Assembly (NCBI GenBank): GCA_902756345.1
Contig: CACVQR010000002.1
Coordinates: forward strand, 62,001 to 126,000
Reading direction: 5' to 3'
From: Fibrobacter succinogenes
GTDB lineage: Bacteria > Fibrobacterota > Fibrobacteria > Fibrobacterales > Fibrobacteraceae
DNA: 64,000 bases
Shown here one piece after another: positions 41,384-49,463 of this stretch. The position numbers and the translations under genes are program-made. The first letter of the stretch is position 1. Each line of letters opens with the position of its first letter. The notes below the pieces were generated by a model. It ran no database searches. It was not told where the DNA came from and saw nothing but the letters and a program-made list of their open reading frames with translations.

Positions 41384-43276
41384 ATGGAATTAACCAAATC
41401 GCAGGAACGCCGTCTAGCATTTGTGGCTAGCCTCTTGAGTCTCAATCCCAACGATCCTACTGACCGAATTAAGGCACTCCGGCATCTAAACCTTGATGAA
41501 AACGGCTGCTTCCATGGTTTCCAATACTCCCAAGGCTTTATGGAATTCTTCATCTTCCTCGATGAAGATACTCCGCTCGAAAAGGTTGTTTCTCACCTCA
41601 ATTCCGACCTGAAACAGCTCCAGATTGCCGTTTTCCGCACCAGCGATCCTCCTAATCCGTTCTTCATGTCGTTGCGCGAAGAGGCTGATCCTTGGGCTGT
41701 GAACAAGATTTCCGACGACGAAGAAGAGGAAGATTCCGATTCCCCGGCAAGTCGCCCCTACATGGAAACGCTCGAAATTACGGTTCTCCGTACTCGTGCA
41801 ACCCGCGATATTACCGACTCCGAACTGGAACGTACCCTCAAGGATATGCGTCGCAAGCTCGGCATCTGGAAGAACGAAGTCAAGGCAAAGCTCGAAATTA
41901 TTGCCGAACATGACGATTTGACCCGCGATTTCCGCAGCGCCGACGACAAGCTTGAAATCGTGATGGATTCCGATCCGTTGCACTTGACCTCTGATCACGG
42001 CGAACTCTTCCTCGGTTTCTGCCCGATTCGCACGATTTTTGACTATCACGTGAACCTCGGTAAGCGCCTCAAGACGAAGCACAACATGGCGATCGTCTCG
42101 AGCAACATCCGTACTTACCTCGGTAACCTCACCCACACGAACGCAGCCTTGATTGACGCCTTCCAGACTATGGAACGTAACGACGACCAGAACGTGAATG
42201 TGGACGACTTCCCGTTCCTGCACAACGGTATGACCCTTACGGGCGATGACCTGCGCCTCAAGGAACGCGACGGCAAGAAGGTTCTCTATATTGAACGTCC
42301 GAAGATTATTAACGGTGCCCAGTCCCTGTTCACCTACGAACAGTACGCCAAGAAGAGCAAGAAGCCGGTGAACCCGCAGGTGCTGGTGAAGGTGGTGGTT
42401 CCGTACCCCGGTGCCGACAACTTCTTGAACCAGGTGACCATGGCCAACAACCGCCAGAACCCGGTGTTTAGCTACCACCTGCGCGCCGCTGACGACCTGC
42501 AGTTCTTCATTTGGCAGCGTTATCAGGAAGAAGGCTTTACCTACGTTTATAAGGATGGCGTGCGTCTCAAGGCACGTACCCGTAAGCTCGAAGTCCGCAT
42601 GCGCCCCGAACTCGCCAAGACCCTCTTCATGATGGATGGCAAGCTCAGCGAATGCCGCTCCAGCGACTGCATTTTCGACAAGGAAACCCTGTACCAGCGT
42701 TGCTTCGGCGCGTTCGTGCGCGTGTCTCCGGACAAGGAACGCGATTTTGTGCGCAAGACCATCGCCTTCACCAAGGCCTGGCAGCTCCTTAGCCGCTTGC
42801 CCATCAAGATCCGTCGCGTAACCCCGGGTAAGGGTGTTTCTATCGAAGCCAACGACGATAACCCGCTGACCCGTATCACCTGGAACGGCCGCCTCGAAGA
42901 CAAGTTTATCTTCCGCAGCGCCGTGAAGGACCTCGTGGTGGCCCTTGCCCTTAAGCATTGGCTCATTTACGGTGATCCGATTCAGGATTTCGAATGGCTG
43001 GTTGAAAACGAACTCAACTTCAACGATTCCATCCTCAAGTATGCTTCCAAGATTTACACCGAAGACTTGAAGGGAATCCTGATTTCTGAATTCAAGGATA
43101 ATCCGGCCTACTACGACACCATCACCACAATCGATAAGGATAGCGGTGAATCTGTGGAACGTCGCCTGTGGAAGGGCTTTGCCAATACCGCCACTTACGA
43201 CAAGATGATGGATCTTCTGTGCAAGAAGAACCGCACTTGGGAAAAGTGCCGCGGCGGCATCGAAGTATTCCTTTAA
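41384..43276 (+). CDS. AIPR (abortive infection phage resistance) family protein
   Basis: 630 residues. The AIPR domain (about 215-500) is recognised by 'VSSNIRTYLGNLTHTNAALI', 'FPFLHNGMTLTGDDL' and 'PKIINGAQSLFTYEQYAKK', with 'QVTMANNRQNPV' after it. An acidic linker (SDDEEEEDSDSP) lies near 110-122 after an N-terminal domain. No nuclease motif is obvious. AIPR proteins are linked to phage abortive infection and often sit in defence islands. Here the gene stands alone with its own promoter and terminator, no mobile DNA beside it, and codon use like housekeeping genes. Its Shine-Dalgarno is TGAGG. A role in defence is inferred from the family only. Confidence 0.82.
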   Translation: MELTKSQERRLAFVASLLSLNPNDPTDRIKALRHLNLDENGCFHGFQYSQGFMEFFIFLDEDTPLEKVVSHLNSDLKQLQIAVFRTSDPPNPFFMSLREEADPWAVNKISDDEEEEDSDSPASRPYMETLEITVLRTRATRDITDSELERTLKDMRRKLGIWKNEVKAKLEIIAEHDDLTRDFRSADDKLEIVMDSDPLHLTSDHGELFLGFCPIRTIFDYHVNLGKRLKTKHNMAIVSSNIRTYLGNLTHTNAALIDAFQTMERNDDQNVNVDDFPFLHNGMTLTGDDLRLKERDGKKVLYIERPKIINGAQSLFTYEQYAKKSKKPVNPQVLVKVVVPYPGADNFLNQVTMANNRQNPVFSYHLRAADDLQFFIWQRYQEEGFTYVYKDGVRLKARTRKLEVRMRPELAKTLFMMDGKLSECRSSDCIFDKETLYQRCFGAFVRVSPDKERDFVRKTIAFTKAWQLLSRLPIKIRRVTPGKGVSIEANDDNPLTRITWNGRLEDKFIFRSAVKDLVVALALKHWLIYGDPIQDFEWLVENELNFNDSILKYASKIYTEDLKGILISEFKDNPAYYDTITTIDKDSGESVERRLWKGFANTATYDKMMDLLCKKNRTWEKCRGGIEVFL

Positions 43277-43296
43277 CCGCTTCGAAAACAATCTTG

Positions 43297-43329
43297 TAAG
43301 ACCCTGTGTGACGCAGGGTCTTATTTTTT
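43297..43329 (+). terminator. Rho-independent terminator after the AIPR gene
   Basis: A perfect 10-bp stem TAAGACCCTG / CAGGGTCTTA with a 7-base loop is followed by TTTTTT. Confidence 0.9.
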
Positions 43330-43332
43330 ATG

Positions 43333-43414
43333 CGACCAAAGAAATATGAGAACTCCAAAAGGAAAAGTAAGTCTTTGGTCGCCCTTCGTCTCAACAATAA
43401 GCTAATGCTTATTG
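43333..43414. repeat. Inverted repeats in the 321-base gap before the CBM-like genes
   Basis: A perfect 10-bp inverted repeat CGACCAAAGA / TCTTTGGTCG (43333-43342 and 43372-43381) is followed by an 8-bp hairpin CAATAAGC-TAAT-GCTTATTG (43395-43414). The rest of the gap to 43597 is AT-rich promoter-like DNA without a gene. Confidence 0.65.
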
Positions 43415-43597
43415 CTTCGACTCGGCAAAATGTAAGATGATGTACGACATTGTTTTTGCGTGAGAATTAGGTCTAAGAAAAAGTGCAAAAAGTCGTGACT
43501 GGATTAACAGGTTTTTGAACATTTGTCTGTATATAAAACAATTTGTTTTATTTGATTTTATATTTGAGATAGTGAGACAATTAAGGAGGATATCACT

Positions 43598-45409
43598 ATG
43601 AGTTCTAAAAAAATGAACATCAGAAAATCTCTTGCATTTGCAACTGTATCGACCTCCCTGGCGATGGTTGCGTGCGATTTCAGTGCCGATACGACAGTCA
43701 AGGCTTCGGACGACCCGGTACCCGGTCCGGTGTCAGAATTGCCGGAAGGCGCCTTCTTGCAGGTAAATGTGCTGGAAGACTTGCCGAATTGTACGGTAAG
43801 TCGCGAAGGCAAATCGGCCTACGTGAATATCAGCAATTCCGTTTATGTCTGCTCCAATGAACGTTGGACCAAGGCAAGCGTGACTGTCGATCCGATCGTT
43901 CCGCCGGAAGAAATTTCTTCGAGCAGCGGTGACATTGTTCCGGAAACATCGAGTAGCGGGCTTGAACCTCCTCCGCCACCTCCGCCGTTTGGTACGTGCT
44001 TTACCACCTGGTATGGTGGGTATGGCGAGTATTGGATCGATACGGGCTTTGATAACGATTACGGAAATGCAGGCTATTGGTTCTCTTACGCCGATGACAG
44101 CGACGGAGGCATGTCGACAATTGTTTGGCCGGTTCCGAAGGGTAATGAATATTCCGACGATGCGATGGATCCGATTATCGATTACTGCGGCGGCGTTTGC
44201 GGAACCTATATTCTGGAAGCGGGAACTCTGGAGTATGACCCGTTCGTAGCAGTTGGTTTCAATTTGGGCGGCTACGATGAAAGTGGTGCGCTCACGGTTG
44301 TCGATGCCTCTAGCATGGGTGGTATTCGCGTGACTTATACCTCCGAAGCTCCTGTTATTCTGGAACTCGGCTTGGGCGAAAAGAATGATGCCTACTTGGG
44401 TTACGACCTTCCGGTTGTATACCTTCCGAAGGCAATTGCACCGGCTACGATTGCGGTAACCTGGGCTGATTTCAAGCAGCTCGGTTGGGGCACGAACTTT
44501 ATTACTGGCGAAGATGCTGCAAGAACGCTTGCTACCATTAAGTTCAAGATTCAGGGTAAGAGCGGTTCCAAGGGCTCCTTCAACATTATGGCTGTCGGTG
44601 CCTACGATGAATCCTGCTCCGGTTATTTCCCGCCGATTCCGCACTCGTCTTCGAGCTATGTGCCGCCGCAGCCGATGTCTTCGAGCAGCTACATTCCGTA
44701 TTATGGAGGCTTTGAAACCTGGTACGGTAATGAAGGCGTTTACAAGATCGAGACCGGTCTTGATGCCGGCGGAGATATCTCGGGTTACTGGTATGAATTC
44801 AACGATGCTGTTGATGGCGGCGAATCGAAGATTATTTGGCCCGTTCCGAAGGGAAACGAATATTCCGATGAGGCCATGGATGGAATTATCGACTACTGCG
44901 GAGGCGTTTGCGGTACCTACCAGCTTGAACAGGGCAAAATGGACTACAACCCGTTTGTCGGTATAGCCTTCGATATTGCTGGCCCGGCAGATTACTGGGA
45001 TGGTCCCGCTGTCGCGGCTGACGCCTCTGCAATGGGTGGCTTGTGCATCGCCTACACCTCTGACTTTGCTGCAAGCCTTGAATTAGGTCTCTCCGATGAA
45101 AAGGAAGCAGAAGTCGGTTACGATATTCCGTTTGCATCGCTCCCGAAGGCAACTTCCGTCGTGGTGAAGGATATTCCGTGGAGCAGCTTCAAACAGGCAG
45201 GCTGGGGCACGGGGAAGATTACCGGTGAAGAGGCTGCTGCGATGCTGAAGAGCGTTCGCTTCAAGATCCAGGGCAAGGACGGTATGACCGGTAGCTTCAA
45301 CGTGATGTCTGTGGGTGCCCTTGGTGGCGGTTGTTCTGCAGAACGCTATTTTACCGTTATTCCGACCGTAGATGTTGTTAAGCTTAATGAAAAAAAGATT
45401 GACCGTTAA
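43598..45409 (+). CDS. Lipoprotein with two carbohydrate-binding-like domains, paralogue 1
   Basis: 603 residues, ATG set by AAGGAGG 7 bases upstream. The lipoprotein signal ends in VAC. A 45-residue Cys module follows (LPNCTVSREGKSAYV...YVCSNERWTKA), then a Ser-rich linker, a run of seven Pro and two similar beta-sandwich domains (about 135-345 and 375-585). Each contains 'DGG.S.I.WPVPKGNEYSD', 'IIDYCGGVCGTY', 'ASxMGG', 'WG...TGE.AA' and 'FKIQGK.G..GSFN'. The pattern resembles family 11-type carbohydrate-binding jelly rolls. No catalytic domain is present, so cell-surface binding of plant polysaccharide is the inferred role. Confidence 0.7.
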   Translation: MSSKKMNIRKSLAFATVSTSLAMVACDFSADTTVKASDDPVPGPVSELPEGAFLQVNVLEDLPNCTVSREGKSAYVNISNSVYVCSNERWTKASVTVDPIVPPEEISSSSGDIVPETSSSGLEPPPPPPPFGTCFTTWYGGYGEYWIDTGFDNDYGNAGYWFSYADDSDGGMSTIVWPVPKGNEYSDDAMDPIIDYCGGVCGTYILEAGTLEYDPFVAVGFNLGGYDESGALTVVDASSMGGIRVTYTSEAPVILELGLGEKNDAYLGYDLPVVYLPKAIAPATIAVTWADFKQLGWGTNFITGEDAARTLATIKFKIQGKSGSKGSFNIMAVGAYDESCSGYFPPIPHSSSSYVPPQPMSSSSYIPYYGGFETWYGNEGVYKIETGLDAGGDISGYWYEFNDAVDGGESKIIWPVPKGNEYSDEAMDGIIDYCGGVCGTYQLEQGKMDYNPFVGIAFDIAGPADYWDGPAVAADASAMGGLCIAYTSDFAASLELGLSDEKEAEVGYDIPFASLPKATSVVVKDIPWSSFKQAGWGTGKITGEEAAAMLKSVRFKIQGKDGMTGSFNVMSVGALGGGCSAERYFTVIPTVDVVKLNEKKIDR

Positions 45410-45436
45410 TTTTTAGGGATTATCCTTACAGAAGCG

Positions 45437-45477
45437 GCTCCCGGTTGCGTAAAGAATTTGCATCCGGGAGCTTTTTT
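45437..45477 (+). terminator. Rho-independent terminator between the two CBM-like genes
   Basis: A perfect 8-bp stem GCTCCCGG / CCGGGAGC with a 19-base loop is followed by TTTTTT. Confidence 0.88.
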
Positions 45478-45486
45478 GTTTATATT
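45458..45486 (+). promoter_or_regulatory. Promoter embedded in the preceding terminator
   Basis: TTGCAT (45458-45463), inside the terminator loop, and TATATT (45481-45486) are 17 bases apart. The spacer is the terminator's 3' arm plus its T-run. Confidence 0.6.
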
Positions 45487-45519
45487 CATGGATGTCAAGT
45501 GTAAACAGGAGAAATTCAA

Positions 45520-47394
45520 ATGCGCGGGGATATGCTTTTGATGAAGGCTTTGCCTTTTGCCGTTCTTTCAGCATCGCTTGCCATGGTGGCTTGCGATTCC
45601 GGTTCCAATTCCAATGAATCTCGAAATGACAATCCGGTATTGCCGGAAAATCCGGTTGGCGACGGTTCTAATATCGCAGCTGTTGAAACGGCTGAGGACT
45701 TGATGAACTGTACCGAAAGCCGTGAAGGCAATATGGCTAAGGTGCTAAGCGAAAATACCATCTACGAGTGTGTGGATGAACGTTGGAGCAAGGTAACTGT
45801 TATTGAGACGTTGCCGAGAGACACTTTGTCAAATGGGATTTCATCGAGTGGAACTTCGTTGATTGAAATTTCGTCAAGTGAAACGTCGCCGAGTGAAAAT
45901 TCTTCGGCTGGCGAAACACAGATGTCCAGTTCCTCGACGGATTCAAACGTTCCTTCGCCTGTAAAATCGGCGCATTGCTTTGAACCTTGGCATGGCAATG
46001 AGATGGTTTACCAAATTCTAACCGGCTATGACAATGGTTCTGAAACGTCGGGTTATTGGTATTCCTTTGGCGATGACGCTGATGGAGGCATGTCGACGAT
46101 TGTTTGGCCTGTTCCGGCTCCGGCAACCGAATCGCCCGATGTATTAGATGCGCTTATCGACTTTTGTGGTGGTGTTTGCGGAACCTTCGAACTTGCCAAG
46201 GGTTCTTTAACATACGACCCTTATGCTGGGGTGGGATTTAATATTGCAGGAGTAGATGAGAATGGCTATCCTACAACGGTAGATGCTTCGGCAATGGGCG
46301 GAATCATTGTGACTTACTCCTCGAGTATGGGGGCGACCTTGGAACTTGGCTTGGGCGAAGAAATGGATCGCAGTATAAGCTACGACAACCCGTTTGTTGT
46401 ACTTCCCAAAAACACAAATGGTACTGTGAAAGAGTTTAAATGGTCCGAGTTTAAACAGGCGGGCTGGGGAGACGTTGAGATTACCGGTGAAGAGGCTGCA
46501 AAAAAACTCGCGTCTATTCGCTTTAGAGTACAAGGCAAAGATGGCTCTAAAGGTGAATTCAATATTAAGGCGATCAAAGCGTATAATCCTAGTGATTGTG
46601 CTGCATTTGTGCCTCCCGTCTTTTCGTCAAGTTCCAAGAACGTGAATTCTAGCAGCAGTAAACCTGTCTCTAGTTCCAGCATTGTTCGTTCTAGCAGTAG
46701 TGGCGAAAACGCTGTTGGCATCAAGCCGATAGACTCTTTTGAAACCTGGAGCGGAGCCGACGGCATGGAACGAATCAGCACGGGCTTTTTTGCGGAAAAG
46801 GAAGATGGAGGCTACTGGTATGAATACAACGATTCCGAAGATGGCGGCAAGTCATCCATTATATGGCCAGAGCCTTTGGGCAATGAATACGATGCGAAGT
46901 CCTTTCTGCCTGTAATTGATATTTACGGGGGCGTTTATGGAACCTATCAGTTGAATGCGGGAGACCTGCCGTATAATCCGTATGTGGGTGTAGGATTTGA
47001 CTTGGCCGGTCACGACGCAAACGGGAACCTTGTTCTTGCTGATGCCTCTAGTATGGAGGGAATATGCGTTGGGTATTATTCGGATGCTCCTATTACAGTT
47101 GAAATGGGCTTTGGCGAAACAAAAGACCGGGAACTTGAATATGATGTCCCGCTTGCAAGGCTTCCGAAGAGTACTGCCGGAACTTACAAAGAATTCAAGT
47201 GGTCTGATTTTAAACAGGCCGGCTGGGGAAGAGGCGAGAAAGTTTCGGGTGAACAGGCTGCCAAGACGCTCGGCTCGCTCAAGTTCAAAATTCAGGAAAA
47301 GGACGGCTCTACGGGAAAATTCAATATCATGGCGGTTGGCCCCTATCGTAATGGCAACTGTAGCGTGTTGTCAATGGTGCCGGTGCTTCCCTAG
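45520..47394 (+). CDS. Lipoprotein with two carbohydrate-binding-like domains, paralogue 2
   Basis: 624 residues. AGGAG lies 7 bases before the ATG, and another in-frame ATG 4 or 7 codons on would also leave a good lipoprotein signal (LPFAVLSASLAMVAC). The Cys module (LMNCTESREGNMAKV...YECVDERWSKV) matches paralogue 1. A Ser/Glu-rich linker, domain 1 (about 155-365), a poly-Ser linker and domain 2 (about 405-615) follow. Domain 2 has lost the two Cys of the IDYCGGVCGTY motif (IDIYGGVYGTY). A tandem duplicate of the gene before, with its own promoter. Carbohydrate binding is inferred. Confidence 0.7.
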   Translation: MRGDMLLMKALPFAVLSASLAMVACDSGSNSNESRNDNPVLPENPVGDGSNIAAVETAEDLMNCTESREGNMAKVLSENTIYECVDERWSKVTVIETLPRDTLSNGISSSGTSLIEISSSETSPSENSSAGETQMSSSSTDSNVPSPVKSAHCFEPWHGNEMVYQILTGYDNGSETSGYWYSFGDDADGGMSTIVWPVPAPATESPDVLDALIDFCGGVCGTFELAKGSLTYDPYAGVGFNIAGVDENGYPTTVDASAMGGIIVTYSSSMGATLELGLGEEMDRSISYDNPFVVLPKNTNGTVKEFKWSEFKQAGWGDVEITGEEAAKKLASIRFRVQGKDGSKGEFNIKAIKAYNPSDCAAFVPPVFSSSSKNVNSSSSKPVSSSSIVRSSSSGENAVGIKPIDSFETWSGADGMERISTGFFAEKEDGGYWYEYNDSEDGGKSSIIWPEPLGNEYDAKSFLPVIDIYGGVYGTYQLNAGDLPYNPYVGVGFDLAGHDANGNLVLADASSMEGICVGYYSDAPITVEMGFGETKDRELEYDVPLARLPKSTAGTYKEFKWSDFKQAGWGRGEKVSGEQAAKTLGSLKFKIQEKDGSTGKFNIMAVGPYRNGNCSVLSMVPVLP

Positions 47395-47454
47395 CGGTAG
47401 GGGAACTTCCTACAAACAACTTCCATCTTACTTATTTAAACAAAATTATACAAA

Positions 47455-47482
47455 AGTCGTTGACTAGCTCAACGGCTTTTTC
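47455..47482 (+). terminator. Rho-independent terminator after CBM-like paralogue 2
   Basis: A 9-bp stem AGTCGTTGA / TCAACGGCT with one G-U pair and loop CTAGC runs into TTTT. Confidence 0.85.
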
Positions 47483-47528
47483 TAATTTTGGCTACGAAAA
47501 TCTTACAAGTACAGGAGTTCTTTACATT

Positions 47529-49148
47529 ATGTGGAACGAAAAGTATATCGCTAAGCTGGATAGCTACCTGGCTCAGGCCCAGGCGGCAGGTGGGGCTGCC
47601 CGTGTCGATAAGCAGCACCAGTCCGGAAAGTGCACCGCCCGCGAACGCATGGAAATGCTGTTCGACGAAGGTACGTTTGTAGAAGTCGGTGCGCTCCGCA
47701 AGTCGAGCAACCGCGTGCTCAAAGAAAGCAAGGTCGTCCTGGGTGACGGCGTCGTGACCGGTTACGGCAAGGTGAATGGCCGTCTGGTGTTCGCCTCTTC
47801 TCAGGATTTTACGGTAGGTGGCGGCTCCTTGGGCCAGTGCCATGCCGAAAAGATTTGCCGCGTGATGGACATGGCCGTGGAAGCCGGTGCTCCGTTTGTC
47901 GCCATGAACGATAGCGGTGGAGCCCGTATCGACGAAGGCGTGTTCTCGCTCGCCGGTTATAGCGCCATTATGGCCCGTAACGTGTGGGCTTCGGGCGTGA
48001 TTCCGCAGATTGCCGTGATTATGGGCCCCTGCGCTGGTGGCGCCTGCTATTCTCCGGCTCTCAGCGACTTCATTTTCATGACGCAGAACACGAGCCAGAT
48101 GTTCCTGACGGGTCCGGCTGTGGTGAAGCAGGTGATGGGCGAAAACATCACTGCCGCTGACCTCGGTGGCGCTCAGGTGCATACCTCCAAGTCCGGTGTG
48201 GCTCACTTCATGTACGAAGACGACAAGAAGTGCCTCGAAGGTGTCCGCAAGCTGCTCAGCTACTTGCCGCAGAGCAACCGCAAGGAATCTGCCGAATGCA
48301 ACTGCAAGATTGCCGAAGCCGCCAAGAACGACGAAGGCTTCTTCAAGAAGCTGTTCTCCAAGTCCGAATCGAACGAAGTGGCCGCTTCCTTCGACAACAG
48401 CGCCTCTATCCAGGATATCGTTCCGGATAACTACAAGCAGGCTTACGACGTGAAGTCCGTGATTGCCGCCTTTGCCGATGCAGACAGCTTCTTTGAAGTG
48501 CAGAGCGACTGGGGCAAGAATGTGGTGATCGGCTTTGCCCGCTTAAACGGTGAAGCCATCGGTATCGTGGCTAACCAGCCGAAGGTGCTCGCCGGTTCCT
48601 TGGACGTGGACGGTTCCGACAAGGCTGGCCGCTTTGTGCGTTTCTGCGACGCGTTCAACATTCCGCTTTTGGCTCTCGCTGACGTTCCGGGCTACATGCC
48701 GGGTTCCAAGCAGGAATACTCGGGCATTATCCGCCACGGTGCAAAGCTCCTTTACGCATTCGCCGAAGCAACCGTGCCGAAGGTGACGCTCATTCTGCGT
48801 AAGGCTTTCGGTGGCGCCTACATCGCCATGAACAGCAAGGACGTGGGTGCCGACTACGTGTTCGCGCTCCCGATTGCCCAGGTGGCCGTGATGGGTGCCG
48901 AAGGTGCCGTGGAAATCATCAACAAGAAGGAAATCGCTGCGGCTCCGGATCCGGCTGCTGCTCGCGCCCAGTGCATCGCCAAGTACGAAGAAGAACTGAT
49001 GAACCCCTACGTTGCCGCCTCCATGGGCGTGGTCGATGAAGTGATTCACCCGGCCGATGTTCGCAAGCGCCTGATTGCCGCCTTTGATGCCTTGAAGACC
49101 AAGGAACAAAAGCGTCACTGGAAGAAGCACGCCAACATCCCGCTTTAA
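47529..49148 (+). CDS. Acyl-CoA carboxylase carboxyltransferase subunit
   Basis: 539 residues. The start at 47529 (MWNEKYIAKL) is chosen because the longer frame would begin inside the terminator, and AGGAG lies upstream at 47513-47517. Both crotonase-like halves are present: 'CTARERMEMLFDEGTFVEVG', 'AMNDSGGARIDEGVFSLAGY', 'GPCAGGACYSPAL', then 'DVPGYMPGSKQEYSGIIRHG' and 'KAFGGAYIAMNSKD'. This is the propionyl-CoA carboxylase beta / methylmalonyl-CoA decarboxylase alpha family. Which reaction applies cannot be told without partner genes, which are absent here. It uses biotin carrier protein as carboxyl donor or acceptor. Confidence 0.92.
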   Translation: MWNEKYIAKLDSYLAQAQAAGGAARVDKQHQSGKCTARERMEMLFDEGTFVEVGALRKSSNRVLKESKVVLGDGVVTGYGKVNGRLVFASSQDFTVGGGSLGQCHAEKICRVMDMAVEAGAPFVAMNDSGGARIDEGVFSLAGYSAIMARNVWASGVIPQIAVIMGPCAGGACYSPALSDFIFMTQNTSQMFLTGPAVVKQVMGENITAADLGGAQVHTSKSGVAHFMYEDDKKCLEGVRKLLSYLPQSNRKESAECNCKIAEAAKNDEGFFKKLFSKSESNEVAASFDNSASIQDIVPDNYKQAYDVKSVIAAFADADSFFEVQSDWGKNVVIGFARLNGEAIGIVANQPKVLAGSLDVDGSDKAGRFVRFCDAFNIPLLALADVPGYMPGSKQEYSGIIRHGAKLLYAFAEATVPKVTLILRKAFGGAYIAMNSKDVGADYVFALPIAQVAVMGAEGAVEIINKKEIAAAPDPAAARAQCIAKYEEELMNPYVAASMGVVDEVIHPADVRKRLIAAFDALKTKEQKRHWKKHANIPL

Positions 49149-49191
49149 TGAGACCGCTCGGCTCTATTGCATAAATGGAAATGTGATATCG

Positions 49192-49245
49192 CCTCGCTCT
49201 CGCGAACACGCCTGGTTAAGACCAGGCGTTTTTTCGCTCACGGAG
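49192..49245 (+). repeat. Two-copy hairpin element, copy B (also terminator-like)
   Basis: The stem CGCCTGGT / ACCAGGCG with loop TAAG is followed by TTTTTT, so this copy can terminate the carboxylase transcript. It aligns with 30323-30375. Confidence 0.78.
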
Positions 49246-49292
49246 ACCGCTCGCGCCCAATCGTAACCACTCGGTTTAAACAAATTAATTTC

Positions 49293-49323
49293 AAAAAACG
49301 GCTCGCTCTGCGGGCCGTTTTTT
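49293..49323. terminator. Bidirectional terminator before sprA
   Basis: AAAAAACGGC and GCCGTTTTTT form a 10-bp stem around an 11-base loop, with A- and T-runs on both sides. Confidence 0.8.
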
Positions 49324-49463
49324 GCTTATGTAGCGCAAGGAAAACCGTCCAAATCGTTGAAAAATTGCTAATTTCGCACAAATTGCAGGAAAAACCCATA
49401 TTATAGGTGGTTTTGCGGTGTGCAAATTCAGTATTTTATGGGGCGCCTGTATAGAAGAATATT

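Larger units (their letters stand above)
49149..49463. other. Gene-free stretch between the carboxylase gene and sprA
   Basis: It holds hairpin element copy B, a second strong terminator and AT-rich DNA before sprA. TATAGA at 49450-49455 ends 8 bases before the sprA GTG, and no Shine-Dalgarno is visible. No coding frame is credible. Confidence 0.6.

Noticed and set aside
41486-43291. Open frame of 601 codons on the minus strand
   Set aside because: Antisense shadow of the AIPR gene. The product shows only low-complexity Val/His/Gly-rich text and no domain.
47460-47528. N-terminal extension of the carboxylase gene
   Set aside because: It would start inside the terminator stem. The family alignment begins at MWNEKYIAKL.
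49149-49300. tRNA gene near the carboxylase gene
   Set aside because: The hairpins do not form a cloverleaf, and no anticodon arm or T-loop motif was found.
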